Below the pieces are notes generated by a model. It did not search any database. It saw only the letters and a list, made by a program, of their open reading frames with translations, and was not told where the DNA came from. From Nematostella vectensis (Eukaryota; Cnidaria; Anthozoa; Actiniaria; Edwardsiidae), in assembly GCF_932526225.1 (NCBI RefSeq), contig NC_064038.1:6184741-6248740 (forward strand): a stretch of DNA of 64,000 nt. The letters are read 5' to 3'. Below, in pieces: positions 23,241 through 34,654 of this stretch. Every line of letters starts with the position of its first letter. Positions within the stretch are counted from its first letter, which is position 1. The translations under genes were made by a program, and so were the position numbers.

Positions 23241-24900
23241 TTGCGTTTCAACAATTTATTTGCTTTTTCATAGCCATCGTCCACTCCTATTGTGACAAAA
23301 CAGTTCTCAACATAACTGAGCTGACACAAGAGTGGAGAAACTTGATGGTCCTTACTGATGCACTTGCTGCCATTCACTGAGACAAATCAATAAATTAAGA
23401 ATCAAGATAATGTTCTGAAAGAAAAAGGCAGTTAAATGCCAGTTTTATTCGTCATTCCAGTAAATACTGTACAAGCTAGCTATATCAATGTAATTCGTTC
23501 TCCTTTTTCTCCAAGATCTAACAAGGATATTCTGCAGGCTAATACGAATTCCAGAATGCAGAGGGCACTACCATAACACATAGTTTTCTGGTGTGGAAAT
23601 TCATTTAGAATCATCAAGATCGTTGACTTTTAAGTGTGTAAGATCATAAGACATCAATGCAAGGAGTTTCCTAAACTGGCTACGCAGCAATCACGACAGC
23701 ACGGTAGCAATTAATGATTAGAGCTTGGATTTGGATTGTGATGGTAAAAAAAGTGAGATGGTGACGAACAAGCCGTAGCCAGCAGAATAAGAGGGGTCAC
23801 AGAGGTTTTTTTTTCGTTAAAACGAAAATAATGAGCTTCAATGTTCCATTAGATATTTTCAAGCATTATATTATTAAAATGTTGGTGCAATTCGTATCCC
23901 GATAATCCTGCCTTCACCAGTTTCTTGTTTTATTCGAGGGATTACCTTGCAGAGTTTTGGCAAAGGAGAAGAGGTTCGACAGTTTAATCGTCATTATTGC
24001 TTGCGCACATTCTCAAATAAAATAATGGTACAAGAGCATTTTTCTCATTTTACACAAGAACCTCCTCCTAAAAAAAAAAAAAACGCTAGCTAGCACACCT
24101 CCTCATTTCCGTGAAATCGGTTGTGTGATCCTCTGGGCTCGAGAATCGAGGAGCTTCAGAAGTAAGATTTCACTTCACTGTTGTTAAAGAGAAAAATGGT
24201 CTGAGAAAGGAGCTGAGAAAGGAAAAATAACCCTTCCTTCAGCACAAAAAGCCTTTTTGAGACATTGAGGCAGAAGCTTAATTTCCAAAAAGGTAGAGGT
24301 TTATAAAGCAAATGTACTGCGTTTCTTTTTTTCTACAATTAGGCTATCAATAATGTCACAAATAATTTCAGGCAAAACATGATGGAGACGTTTTTGGATT
24401 CAGCGTATTATGAGATAAAGATGGTAGATTGCTCCATCCTGTCTTCGATCTATTGTATACAGAAAGAAAGAAAAGTCTAAAATGCAATCCTCCCTATTAC
24501 GGAATTTGAAAAGGTCAATCTATAAATTGTTTTAATTCTAACTTGTTAATAGGCACATAAGTATAAAACAAAAATATCGAATAGACAAGTAATATTAATA
24601 ACTCATTCAAATAAAATGTCTCTCCATACATTTGATATCAAGTAACATCTTATTTAATTAATTTGTTACTCAAACAAAGTATAAGCCAACCGTTATCAGC
24701 TTATTAATAGCCCCGCACCACATCTTAAACATTACTCACAACATGGCCCCTTTCTATAATTGTATTCAACGCCATTGATTTCCCATTTTGTAGTCTTTTT
24801 TGTTATTATTGTACAATGTTATGCATGTTTTTGTGTCATCACTGTTAGGGAAACTAGAGTAATTACCTTGTCACGGTGATAACTAGTAACACACTGACAG
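23241..24900. other. No gene seen
   Basis: AT-rich sequence without coding pattern, holding a run of A at 24071-24083 and a CGAGAATCGAG palindrome near 24140. Confidence 0.5.
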
Positions 24901-24904
24901 AAAA

Positions 24905-25510
24905 AATATGCCAACTTCTCTTGGGTTATTATCCTATTTTAAGGGTATGTGTGAGTCAGAAAAACTAGAAGCAGCAGCCGAACAAGACGTATTAGCTGAA
25001 ACAGTGCAGGTACTGTATTTTTTTTATTTGAAATTGACGGGATTCTGTGACGCAGATTGGGGTGCGTCTGTGAAAGGATACAATTCACAGGATACAATTT
25101 TCAGTTGACCCATTTATTTTGTAAAAAAAGTAGAAATCAATAGAAAGAAGCTTTATCTACTTTTGAGGACGAGTTTATTTATTTCACTAGCTAATGATGT
25201 ACAATGAGCAAAGTCTTCGAAACAATTATGCACTGACATGGGTATCGCATAGAAAATGTACTCATCAAATGTAGATTTTTACGAAGCAATCAATTCAGCT
25301 AAGAATCCAATTAATCATCAGAAAAAAACAGACATTAAGTATCATTTTATAACAAAGGAGATACAGAATGGGAATGTAAGTACAGTATGTTCCGACAGAT
25401 GAGAATGTCTATGTCATATTTACCAAGCCAGCTTCTAAAGTTAAGCTGGACAAATTCAATGTTTTGACTATGGTAATTAAAATGTTCGTGACATCAGGAA
25501 CAAGTGGAGG
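24905..25510 (+). pseudogene. Copia-like polyprotein C-terminus (RNase H) with start of 3' LTR
   Basis: GFCDADWGAS at 25045-25075 matches the Copia RNase H opening G-x-x-D-A-D-W. Further fragments follow in order: a degraded S-T-x-E-x-E-x-I segment near 25155, an N-Q-S-A-like segment near 25290 leading to KNPINHQKKTDIKYHF, and ENVYVIFTKPASKVKLDKFN near 25403-25460, the usual Copia C-terminus. Several stops and frame changes make it non-functional. Immediately after, TGTTAGAATACGTGTCC at 25511 has the TGTTA start expected of the 3' LTR. Confidence 0.75.
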
Positions 25511-26530
25511 TGTTAGAATACGTGTCCTAGAGTCATGACCACACGACTTAGCACGCATAGTACGTGATTACCTGATTAACCGCAGTTTTACTGATTAAGT
25601 AACAAGATAAGTAGACACGCCTGTTCTAGTGAATTCAACCAATTTAAAGTAAACTACGATTTACGTACAGTAATGACTGAAACGTTATAGAAAACGCCTT
25701 TATACGCCTCACATATTATGTATATATATGATGAACACTTACAACATTGTGTATACATACGACCAAGAAGGCAACATGCTTTTGTACTTCTACCCTAAGC
25801 ATGCGCTCAGGCATTTAAACCCCTTGGGATGCATTCTTTCATCAGGCCTTGTTTGTGTAGAAGACACATTCTTTTTCCTTAAAGACCCCAAGAGAAACAT
25901 TGCTGCTGGGTGCCATCGCATGACAGAGCAACAAATGCAGTTTTGACCTGAATTCTGAACCAAAAAGACAAAAAAAATAAACACAAAACAATGCGTTAAC
26001 AAACGCATCCTTCGTGCCCCGAGAACCCACCGGTCTCGGATGCAGATCAGTAAAAATTTGCATAGCTGTCGCAATCTTACGGCGACCACAAATATCTCCA
26101 TACAAAATTGCCATTTTTTAAACTAAACATTTTTGACAACATATAAAGAGACATTGTAAGAGAAAGTTTTTGTATATAAATAGGTTTTATATGTTAATAA
26201 AGTCATATATATGTATTTTATAATATGTATATATGTGACAGGGCTACAAGATATATATATTTCATGGCAAAATAGGAACTAATATCTCTATATTCTCTAG
26301 ATTTCGCTGTAATAATCTTTTGGCTTTGAGGTGCCACTTAATAAACGTTTAGGAATTAAGTTCCATGTTATCAAATGGATGTACGAAAGCTACACTCGCC
26401 TGCGATAATGTGATTAGCGAGAAAGGAAATTCTTTTCAGAGAATCCTTGGATCCTTAATTCTACGCGAAAGGTATTTTTTTTCAGAGAATCCTTGGACCC
26501 TTTTTAATTCTACGCGACTGCTGTGCCCGT
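25511..26530. other. Probable Copia 3' LTR, then AT-rich sequence
   Basis: The LTR starts at TGTTAG (25511). A TATA-like TTATACGCC lies near 25700, and its end could not be fixed. The rest holds ATATATGTATA microsatellite-like tracts (26200-26250). A direct duplication of CAGAGAATCCTTGGA with an AATTCTACGCGA block lies at 26437-26517. No gene. Confidence 0.4.
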
Positions 26531-26534
26531 CATC

Positions 26535-28610
26535 CTGTTACATTTGGTGGGAACCAAGTGAAAATTCTTAGGCTTTTTTATAATAATAAACAGGAACATT
26601 AATACGTCTGTCTGTGGAGGATCAGCTAACCGCCCTGATTGCTTAGCTCTAAGCCTTGGAGGTCCAATTAAAGGAGCAGGCACCAGTCCAGCCAGACACC
26701 ACAGGGCCAGGAACAAGCTCCGTCAGTGGTACTGCACCCACCATCCGGGTGACAGTACAAAGGGACCGGAGGGATTCTTCGGGGAGGAACTGGCCGTCCA
26801 CCAGGCTAGGATGAAGCCGAGCTAGCGATATTCCAAATTGGCGACAAGAATTTGACGAGGAATTTTATGAGATGGCTCAAAAGATGGTTCAGAGCATCTT
26901 GGTCCCGACCTATACAGGGGTGGGGGACCTCCAAGGGTATATCGAGTGCGTAGAATTCTACTTTGAGCTGATGAAGACTCGCACAGAGAGTATCGCCTGT
27001 CTGTTGCTGACGGTAGGTCAGTACCAAACGCTGAGAGATCTGGTAGCTCTCGAGGTCCAAAAAGGAGTGGCATACGACACGCTAAAAGGGAGGCTAATAG
27101 AGCACTATGGTTCTGTGAGGAACACTCGTTTAGAAAGAGCAAAGTTTCGGGCTCTTAGAAGAGACAAGAAGGAGAGCTTTGCCGATTTCGAGGTGCTGCT
27201 ACGCAACGAGGTATTGTGAATATACCGGAGAAATTTACCTCTGGGATGAATCATGCAGGGATTGAACGAAAACTTTTTCAAAAGGAGAGTTCATTAAAAC
27301 TCTCGGAGGCTGTACAAGAGGCAAGCACATTCCTTTTGCTTGATGCAAAAAGCGGAAGTGAGGGCCAGAGCGACACAACCGTCTCCGTGTTGGCGATCTC
27401 AAAGGGAAATGCGGTAGTATGCTTCCGTTGCGGGAAGAGAGGGCATGTTGCAAGTGATAAGAGTTTCAAGGCCATTGGCAAGAAATACAACAGCTGTGGC
27501 GCCGTTGGACATTTTACAAAGAGCAAATTCTGCCGAGGAGTAAGACCAGAAAAAAACTCCCAGTCGTCACGCAGTAGGAATGGCAGCCGTCCGTGACGTG
27601 GAGCCCCTACAAACCACATCACCGATCGATGCAAAACAGGAAAAGGCGGTAACATATTTGTTTTCTTTAGAGACTAGAAACGGAAAGATAGCACCCACGT
27701 GCGAGGCAGAGATTAGTGGTATGTAATTTTATCACTGATTCAGGAGCTGCGGCTAACATAGTTTCTGATGAATTGGATGATAAGATCAAACGTGAAGTGG
27801 TTCTTAGGAAGACTACCAAAAAGTTGTTTGCTTTTGGGCAATCGGTGCCTTTGAAATTAAAAGGAGAGTTTGAAGCGGAAATTACCGTAAAAGATACAAA
27901 GCTCTCTCTATTTTTTACGTGTTTGATGGAAACCCATCTGATCAGTAACAAAACCGCTAATGAGTTACGATAACTTCATGTGAATTCCGTCACAGGTCAA
28001 AAGTGTCACGCCAGTCTATAGAAGGAAATTAAGTCAATGTTTACTCAGTGTTTCGAAGGGCACTAAGGTTAAGTTACATGTATACCCGGATCGTGAGCCT
28101 GTAGCACAACCGGTGCGCAGATTGCCTTTCGGATTCCGAGATAAAGTGGCAACTTTGCTGGAAAAGCTGGAAGCCAAAGATATCATAGGATCGGTGGAGG
28201 GGGTTGGTTCACGTTGGGTAAGCCCTATTCTCGTAGTTCCCAAATCAGACGGTGATTTGCTAATGTGTATTGACTTCAGGAAGGTTAATGAAGCAATAAT
28301 TAATGAAGCAATAATCAATAAAGCAATAATAATGAAGCAACATTTTCCCTAGTTGTTGTGATTAGTTTTATATTTATAGTTGATTTAGGTTATTCATTTT
28401 TAAGTCCTACATTCCATTATCAAAAAGGGGAGGGATGTAGTGTATTAGCATTAAGATATTTATAGGATTAGCGCTAGTTAAGATGTAATTGATTATGTAT
28501 GTAAATGATTATGTGACAAGTGATTGTTATGCCATATAAGGTCAAAGGCGTATACTATATAATTATCTGAATTAAAGAATAAAGTTAGTCTACAGCACAA
28601 ATCGAAGGGA
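26535..28610 (+). mobile_element. Gypsy-like LTR retrotransposon remnant with internal deletion
   Basis: TTTGGTGGGAACC at 26542 may be a primer binding site. A gag frame follows (26872-27219), interrupted by a TGA, and resumes at 27216-27596 with C-F-R-C-G-K-R-G-H knuckles, the first lacking its last Cys (Asp instead). A retropepsin motif, FITDSGAAANIVSD, lies at 27730. The RT start (KDIIGSVEGVGSRWVSPILV, then IDFRKVNE) lies at 28170-28290. The frame then runs into a short duplication of an AATGAAGCAATAAT-type unit, and the rest of RT, RNase H and integrase is missing. A purine tract AAAAAGGGGAGGGA (28422-28435) precedes TGTAGTGTATTAG, the probable 3' LTR, with AATAAAG near 28580. Confidence 0.75.
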
Positions 28611-28929
28611 GCAGTTGTCTTGTTATATGCCGAGCTAGAGATATCCCAAAGCTACTACCTTCAACCAGATGAGTACAGGACTGGTATTTGACATGGGCAA
28701 CAACATAAGGTCGCCAAAATGAAGCACTTGTAGAGGCTCTACAGCGAATGAAAACGGATAAGGATTGCAACCCCTAGAGCACGCAGAGCGATGTGGCAAT
28801 AAAACTGTGACTGTCACCAAACCAACCACATTGTGTATACGTTAAAGATCTGGCTGTCAAAAATACTAAAGTTCATAGATGACAATGATGAGTGAGTATT
28901 TAATCAATACCAAAATATCAAGACCAAAA

Positions 28930-30540
28930 CAAAAAAATACCAACCACTGTCTAGATTTGTGGCAACCATGGGAAAGGCTCCATGAAAATGAAATTTCAAC
29001 TTGCTAGATTGTGTCGACCAAACTCTAACAAAAAGATGCTGGTGTTTTCAATTTATAAGGGAAAGTACACCAGGAACAATCTGAAAACTGTACTTGGCAA
29101 ACACACCCAAGACTTGGGCTAACTGCTGACAAACTGGAAGTAAGATTTTCTGATAGACATCAAAAAGTCAAGGTAGTCATCTTTATTTTTTTGTTTTCAT
29201 AGGGGCAAAGATGTTGTTCTCTTCCTAGATGGCGACTATGAGCTTATTTGCAAGTTAGTTGGAATCAGTGGGGCCCAGGTATTAAATCATGAGTAAAAAA
29301 TCCGAAATGTACTGTTAATATATCAGAATATATAAATATCAGAAAATACTTTTTTTCTGTGTTCTGACATCTTTGTCCTTGGTGTACTGTGAGCCAACAA
29401 GAAATGAAGAAACTAAGAGAAGAGAGACCAGAGACCACAACTCGCAGCAGTCAACATCTCCAGAGCTCACTTCATCTGTTTCAAACAGAAAAGGGCCCTA
29501 AGAAACTACTTCAACGGACCAACTGACCAGGTTTGCCACGGGTAGGTTGTATTGTATTTAAAACAAATAAAATTTAACTGAATTGCTTTTCACCTGTATA
29601 ACTGCAGATATTCTTGTGCCTTCTATTTAAATTTTGACACAATTAATTCCATTTAATTATTTTACTCGACAGATTTTTTAACCTGGCCTACACATAAGCC
29701 TTGAGATTTATAAGATATTTTTTTTATGCTTACTGAGGAGTGTGTTGTGCTTGATGAGAAAATTGAATTGAATAATATCAACCGATAATTGGAAGCACAA
29801 TCCATGCAGTGATCTTGAAGAAGACATCGCAAACTTTGGTAAAGCTTCAGAACACAATAAAAAAAATAAAAGTTCAGAAGAGAGAGCTTCAACTATGGAG
29901 GAGTACATGATTAGCATACTTAGTATGGATGGAATTAGCATACTTAGTATGGATGGAAACAATAGTTTCCGTATTTCACAGAATCTCATCACCCAAACGA
30001 TAGAGTCTGTTAAGACACTACAGAAGGAGGCTGATAATGAGGTAAAAATATTGTTAACAAAAACTCGGGTAAAATTATCCACAGCTTAAGTAAGCGTCGA
30101 TATATTTATCTGAGTGTTGGAGCTAGAGAAATGCACTTAAACCAGAAGATAACAGTAGGACCCTTACATTTTTTGTCTTTTTCACTTATCGTTTTAGAGA
30201 GCTCAAGTTGAAGCCCGTCTCTCTGAAGTGGTCTACACTAAGCACTTGGGTACTTGCAACTTGCAAAGCTACTGAAAAAGTGCTGCAAAGCCTTAATGTC
30301 AAGAGGCAGGCATACCGCAGTAATAGCTTTGTTGGCAATCATGTTGTCTCAAGGTAGCATTAGATATTGTATTGTCTTAAAAGCAAGACCTCTAACAACA
30401 TTTATTGATTCCACCTGTCCATTTCACACAGGAAAGAAGTATTCAAGCCATCTGTAGTGCAGTGAATGAGATAGCAAATGGCAGTATCAGAGATGCAGAT
30501 GTAATAAGAGAAGCAAAGGAAATAAAACAAAAAGTATTCT
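28930..30540 (+). pseudogene. Second degenerate transposase-like gene in exon fragments
   Basis: Exon-like pieces separated by recognisable GT/AG sites appear in order. CGNHGKGSMKMKFQLA lies at 28960 and ends in an in-frame stop. VVLFLDGDYELICKLVGISG lies at 29210-29275. LCPWCTVSQQEM lies near 29372. A short exon ends KTLQKEADNE at 30040. AQVEARLSEVVYTKHLGTC lies at 30200, and NVKRQAYRSNSFVGNH at 30294-30342. A terminal coiled segment at 30435-30540 ends TGA. From memory, the GDY-x-x-L-C, C-P-W-C and RQAY-x-x-x-SFVGNH motifs recur in multicopy cnidarian DUF6589-like transposon proteins. Frames are broken repeatedly. Whether this copy has terminal repeats was not resolved. Confidence 0.5.
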
Positions 30541-30544
30541 GAGC

Positions 30545-31242
30545 TGTTTACCCTGTTTTCTTTTTGCCATAAGAAGTACAACAGTGGTTTCCCAATGGGA
30601 TCTGATAGATATTATCCAGTTTTAAATGTATTTTTTTCCTTTTCTTTTTTTCAGTTTTTTGCTATGTCTGTTTGGTTATGCAATATTTATGCAGCATAGC
30701 CCTGCATAAGAGAGCTTCAATAAGTGTATGCAAATGTAAATGATCTTGTAGACCAGCATGGTTATTTTTATGGCTGATCTGTTTAATTAATGTTTTGTCT
30801 ACAGAATAAGACAAGAGCAAGTTTGTGACTTAGTTTCATTTCACGTTCACAGAGGTGACTTTTCTGCATAAAATACATATGCAAGAGGAGCATATAGTTC
30901 CCTTTAAAAGGCAGTGGTAGCTTTCTCTGGGCTTCTCAAAGGAGCAGAGAGTTGATTCGCCATGCGTTAGCGGCACTAGATCAAATCTGGAAATTGAGAA
31001 AAAAAAAATTTTTTTTAGACCGTAATCAAAATTTCCCCCTAAAGTCAAAAGGACTTAAAAACGTGAAATAACATTTGAGACTTTTTAAGAACCCACAGGA
31101 ACTATGGATATACATATAGTGTACTTGTTCTTACAAGTTCTTATACGTTGGAGCAAGAAAGAATGATGGCTCAAGTTATTCAATTAAAACCAGAAAGGCA
31201 TACTGTACGATTTGTACTTTGTACAAGCTGGAAAGAACAATA
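30545..31242. other. No gene seen
   Basis: AT-rich intergenic sequence with an A9T8-like tract near 31000. No coding or repeat evidence. Confidence 0.5.
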
Positions 31243-31309
31243 GATATTATGGAAGCCACAACTGTCATATGTTAATAAAACGAAGTATGTGGGGTAGATA
31301 TGACATTTT

Positions 31310-31515
31310 ATGCTGTGCTCTCGTTATTATCTGTGGTCCTTTTGTCATTATCTACGGTCCCTTCGATATTATATGTGGTGTGTTCGCCATTATCTGCTGT
31401 CCGTTTGGCATTATATGCGTTGCTTCCAGCATTATCTGCAGTCCTTTTGCCATTATATGCTGTGCTTTCGTCATTATATGCTGTGCAGTTGTCATTATCA
31501 GTGGTGAGTTTGCCA
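31310..31515. repeat. 27 bp minisatellite, left arm
   Basis: About seven to eight units alternate TATCTGTGGTCCTTTTGTCAT-like and TATATGCTGTGCTTTCG-like halves, period 27 bp. Because 27 is divisible by three, all three + frames stay open and give repetitive hydrophobic ORFs. These are not believed to be proteins. Confidence 0.8.
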
Positions 31516-31889
31516 TTTAATTGTGATGCTTTCGATGCCGTACATGCTTATGTTTATTGAGCTAAACGCAAATTATAATTTCATACTCATCAAGTACTTT
31601 CGTCTTTCTGTGTGGCGTGTATGCCTTTACAGTAGGTGGTCATCATCATGGCTTTCGGCGGGTTCATTTGCCTTTGTACGGCGTTGTTCCTTTTGGATAG
31701 TTACGCTTTTTACGTGGTGGTTCGCGGACTCGGCTGGTCAGTGGATGATTTAACATTTGAGAACCCTTTGCTTTATAGATAGGCCAAAATGGCGGCGCCA
31801 ATGATGGCTACAGTTTTGAAAACTCAAGGTCTAGGAAATCTTATTCAAAGACATAGTTACTCTGCTCAGCATCAGAAATTAACACACTG

Positions 31890-33744
31890 GGGGTCTCATA
31901 TTATTTTTGTTCTACAAAGAAGTTCTTTTGTCTCTATTCTTCTTGTTCTTTGTGTCGAGGTGCGGAATTGTTCTAATTTGCCCATCAAATTGCAGCTTGT
32001 AAGAGCTGCATACTGACCCTCAAAAACTTGATTGTAGCCAAAATAATTCAATTTTTTACCAATGACAACACCAATTGTTGTGTATTTGGTGTGAAGGATT
32101 TCTTGCAAGCCATACTGAAAAAACTGTTTGTCCATCTCTTTCAAAAGGAGACAGAAAAACTCCTTCCTTGGTCAACCATAATCCTCAGCTATCTGTAATT
32201 ATTGCAGATGCCAATTACTTTATCATTCATAATTGAACAAAATAAAACTAGCAAACAACTTAGAATAAAAAATAACATACCTCATCATAGAACTGCACCT
32301 CCAATGTTTGGCGTAAGTTTGTCAGGCTATCAATTTCTGTGAATGCAGTTTCAATCAGATCATAGCGATTCACCGGTATGTAGTTTGTTTCGCATTCATC
32401 GCACTGACCAACATCTTTCACCTCTAGTGCCCTTCCTTGTACCATTTCTGCTTGGCGTAAGTTTGTCAGTCTACCAATTTCTGTGAATGCAGTTTCAATC
32501 AGATCATAGCGATTCACCACTATGTAGTTTGTTTCACCTTCATCGCACTGACCAACATTTTTCACCTCTAGTGCCCTTCCTTGTACCATTTCTGCTTAGC
32601 GTAAGTTTGTCAGTCTATCAATTTCTGTGAATGCAGTTTCAATCAGATCATAGCGATTCACCAGTATGTAGTTTGTTTCGCCTTTATCCCACTGACCAAC
32701 ATCTTTCACCTCTAGTGCCCTTCCTTGTACCATTTCTGCTCAAAGGTAGCATAGAATCTCTATAGGATTCTAAATATGGTTTGTTTTACAATATATGTGA
32801 CTGTTTCTGTTGCAATACTCTCAACAGACTTATCACTGGGAAGGGGTGATGCACCTCCTGAGATACTTGGTTCTTCTCCTGTCAGGTCCATGGTTACAAC
32901 TTCAGGGGGGGGGGGGGGTTGGCCTGCTATAACCATTTACAGATGACTATGTCTGTTCTCCTTGCTTGTCTTCTAGTTCTTCTTCTGGGCTGTCTGAGCT
33001 GTCTGAGGTACTACCATTTCTAAAATATGAACAACCTCCAAAATGTGACCTGAGTTCTGTCACAGAAAAAATCCGATAGCAGATCATACATTTCTCCTTG
33101 ACTTCTGTGACTGGAGAAGGGGTCTCACATTTGGTCGAAAGCTTTCTTTGGATTGGCCTCAGGTTTACTTTGCTTTGGCCTGGAATATTGGTACGCAACT
33201 CTTTTGGTGCACGAGAGCATTCCAACAAACGCAAGTCACGTGAATTGCTCATACAGTACAGCAGCTAGAACCCCCCTGCTTCTTGGTAGACCATTTTCAT
33301 CTTTCATATCTGAAGTTATTTTGTCCATAACTTCCAATTCACTTTAATCAAGGTTTAGAATAATCTAAGTCCCAAACCTGCTTTGGCAAGTAGTTGTTTT
33401 TCAGTCGAGGTAGGTACACGTAAGGCTAGTACATCGGCTAGACATATGAACTGGACAGTCCATGTGCGCCTTTTGGCTTTATCCTCTTGATTGGAATCGA
33501 TTATGACGACCCGCACTGAAGAGGTGAGATCGCTCTTCTCGGGGACAGCCATCGAGCTGACTGTAGATGTAGATGGCTGATGGTTGGATCCGGAGCTTGC
33601 ACGACATGCATTTCGCAAGCGAACCCTATCACCAAGTGTTTCAACGCTGAGACGCTGTAAATCTCCATCTGAGGCTAAAATTGTCTCAGTATCAACCATT
33701 TCAACGCTTAATTTGTCAATGTTGAACTCTAGGTAATATAGCAT
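31890..33744 (-). pseudogene. HECT E3-like protein fragment: SAM-like segment, C2HC finger, HECT start
   Basis: Leftward on the minus strand: 33744-33355 gives a helical segment beginning LYYLEFNIDKLSVEMVDTE, resembling the SAM-like start of multicopy G2E3/HECT-type proteins. 33252-32947 contains C-M-I-C and H-F-G-G-C, a C2HC finger, followed by a Ser/Glu-rich tail. About 32910-32760 is open. Then come three 48-codon repeats and TLEVQFYDE with a GAG|GTATGT donor at about 32283. The next exon starts at 32192 and reads D-Y-G, stop, P-R-K-E-F-F, where HECT domains have GGPRxEFF; the TGA is 32172-32174. The frame ends near 31896, so the HECT catalytic lobe with its active Cys is absent. A second stop (TAA) is at 32596-32598. 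Confidence 0.6.
32306..32738 (-). repeat. Three tandem 144 bp (48-codon) coding repeats
   Basis: The unit recurs at exact 144 bp spacing (ACCATTTCTG at 32441, 32585 and 32729). On the minus strand each encodes MVQGRALEV, CDE and NRYDLIETAFTEI segments. One unit carries the Gln-to-stop change at 32596. The length preserves frame, consistent with duplication while the gene was still translated. Confidence 0.85.
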
Positions 33745-34084
33745 CCATAACCTCTATCACTAGTTAAAAGGCTTTGCTAGAACAACAAGAGGAATGGGAA
33801 GATCACGGGGACACAGTGGAGATACGGCATAATTAATGAGGGCTCAGAAAAGCAAAGGACTCCTAAAAATTACATCATCCCTTGACCAGCCAAGTCCACG
33901 AACCACCGCGTAAAAAGAGTTACTATCCAAAAGGAACAACGCCGTACAAAGGCAAATGAACCCTCCAAAAGCCATGATAATACACACAGAGAGACGAAAG
34001 TTCTCGATGAGTATGAAATTATAATTTGCGTTTAGCTCAATAAACATAAGCGTGTACGGCACCGAAAGCACCCAATTAAATGGC

Positions 34085-34325
34085 AAACTCACCACCGATA
34101 ATGACAACTGCACAGCATATAATGACGAAAACACCACGTATAATGGCAAAAGGACTGCAGATAATGCTGAAAGCGCCGCGTATAATGGCAAAAGGACAGC
34201 AGATAATGGCAAACACACCGCATATAATATCGAAGGGACCACAGATAATGACAAAAGGACCACATATAATGACAAAAGCACCGCGCATAATGACAAAAGG
34301 ACCACAGATAATAATGAGAGCACCG
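34085..34325. repeat. 27 bp minisatellite, right arm
   Basis: Reverse-complement counterpart of the left-arm array, about nine units of GACAAAAGGACCACAGATAA-like sequence. Copy number and order differ from the left arm, so the arms have drifted independently in the arrays while remaining similar outside them. Confidence 0.8.
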
Positions 34326-34654
34326 CGTAAAATGTAATATCTACCCCACATACTTCGTTTTAAACATATGGCAGTTATGGCGTTCCATAAGATATCATCA
34401 AAATCAGCGACATTGCAAATAATTTGTATAGGTATGCCGATGGCCCGCTTTGTTTTCGCGTCTCCGATATTTTCCCTATTCGAAAAAAAGATTTAAAAAT
34501 TCACCAATCTGTGCACTGTCGAGTGGGATCCATCGCGAATAGCGCGTAATCTGAACACATGTGCTTTCGTGGGACACGGAATTTGGCAGCATTCAATGAG
34601 CGATAACAAAGGAATTTTTACAATTTACCAAAATTTTTTGGGCCTGCTAGCATT

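Larger units (their letters stand above)
31243..34396. mobile_element. 3.15 kb element with ~540 bp inverted arms carrying a HECT-like gene
   Basis: The left arm (31243 to about 31775) and right arm (about 33845 to 34396) are inverted copies. Both have an end near GATAT..TATGGAA, then CATATG and AAAACGAAGTATGTGGGG. Each then has a 27 bp minisatellite, CTAAACGCAAATTATAATTT, GGCTTT, TACGGCGTTGTTCCTTTTGG and GGCTGGTCA. Between the arms lies a single reverse-strand gene fragment set (31890-33744). No transposase is visible. A clear target duplication was not found. Confidence 0.75.

Noticed and set aside
22964-23377. Three long overlapping ORFs on both strands
   Set aside because: GC-richer retroelement sequence keeps several frames open; only the + frame with the zinc knuckle has protein character.
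27235-27655. Minus-strand ORFs opposite the Gypsy gag
   Set aside because: Antisense shadows; the + frame holds the zinc knuckles.
31212-31560. Overlapping + ORFs with repeating hydrophobic residues (IICGPF, LLSVV)
   Set aside because: They arise because the 27 bp minisatellite keeps all frames open; equivalent ORFs appear in the inverted arm at 33844-34351.
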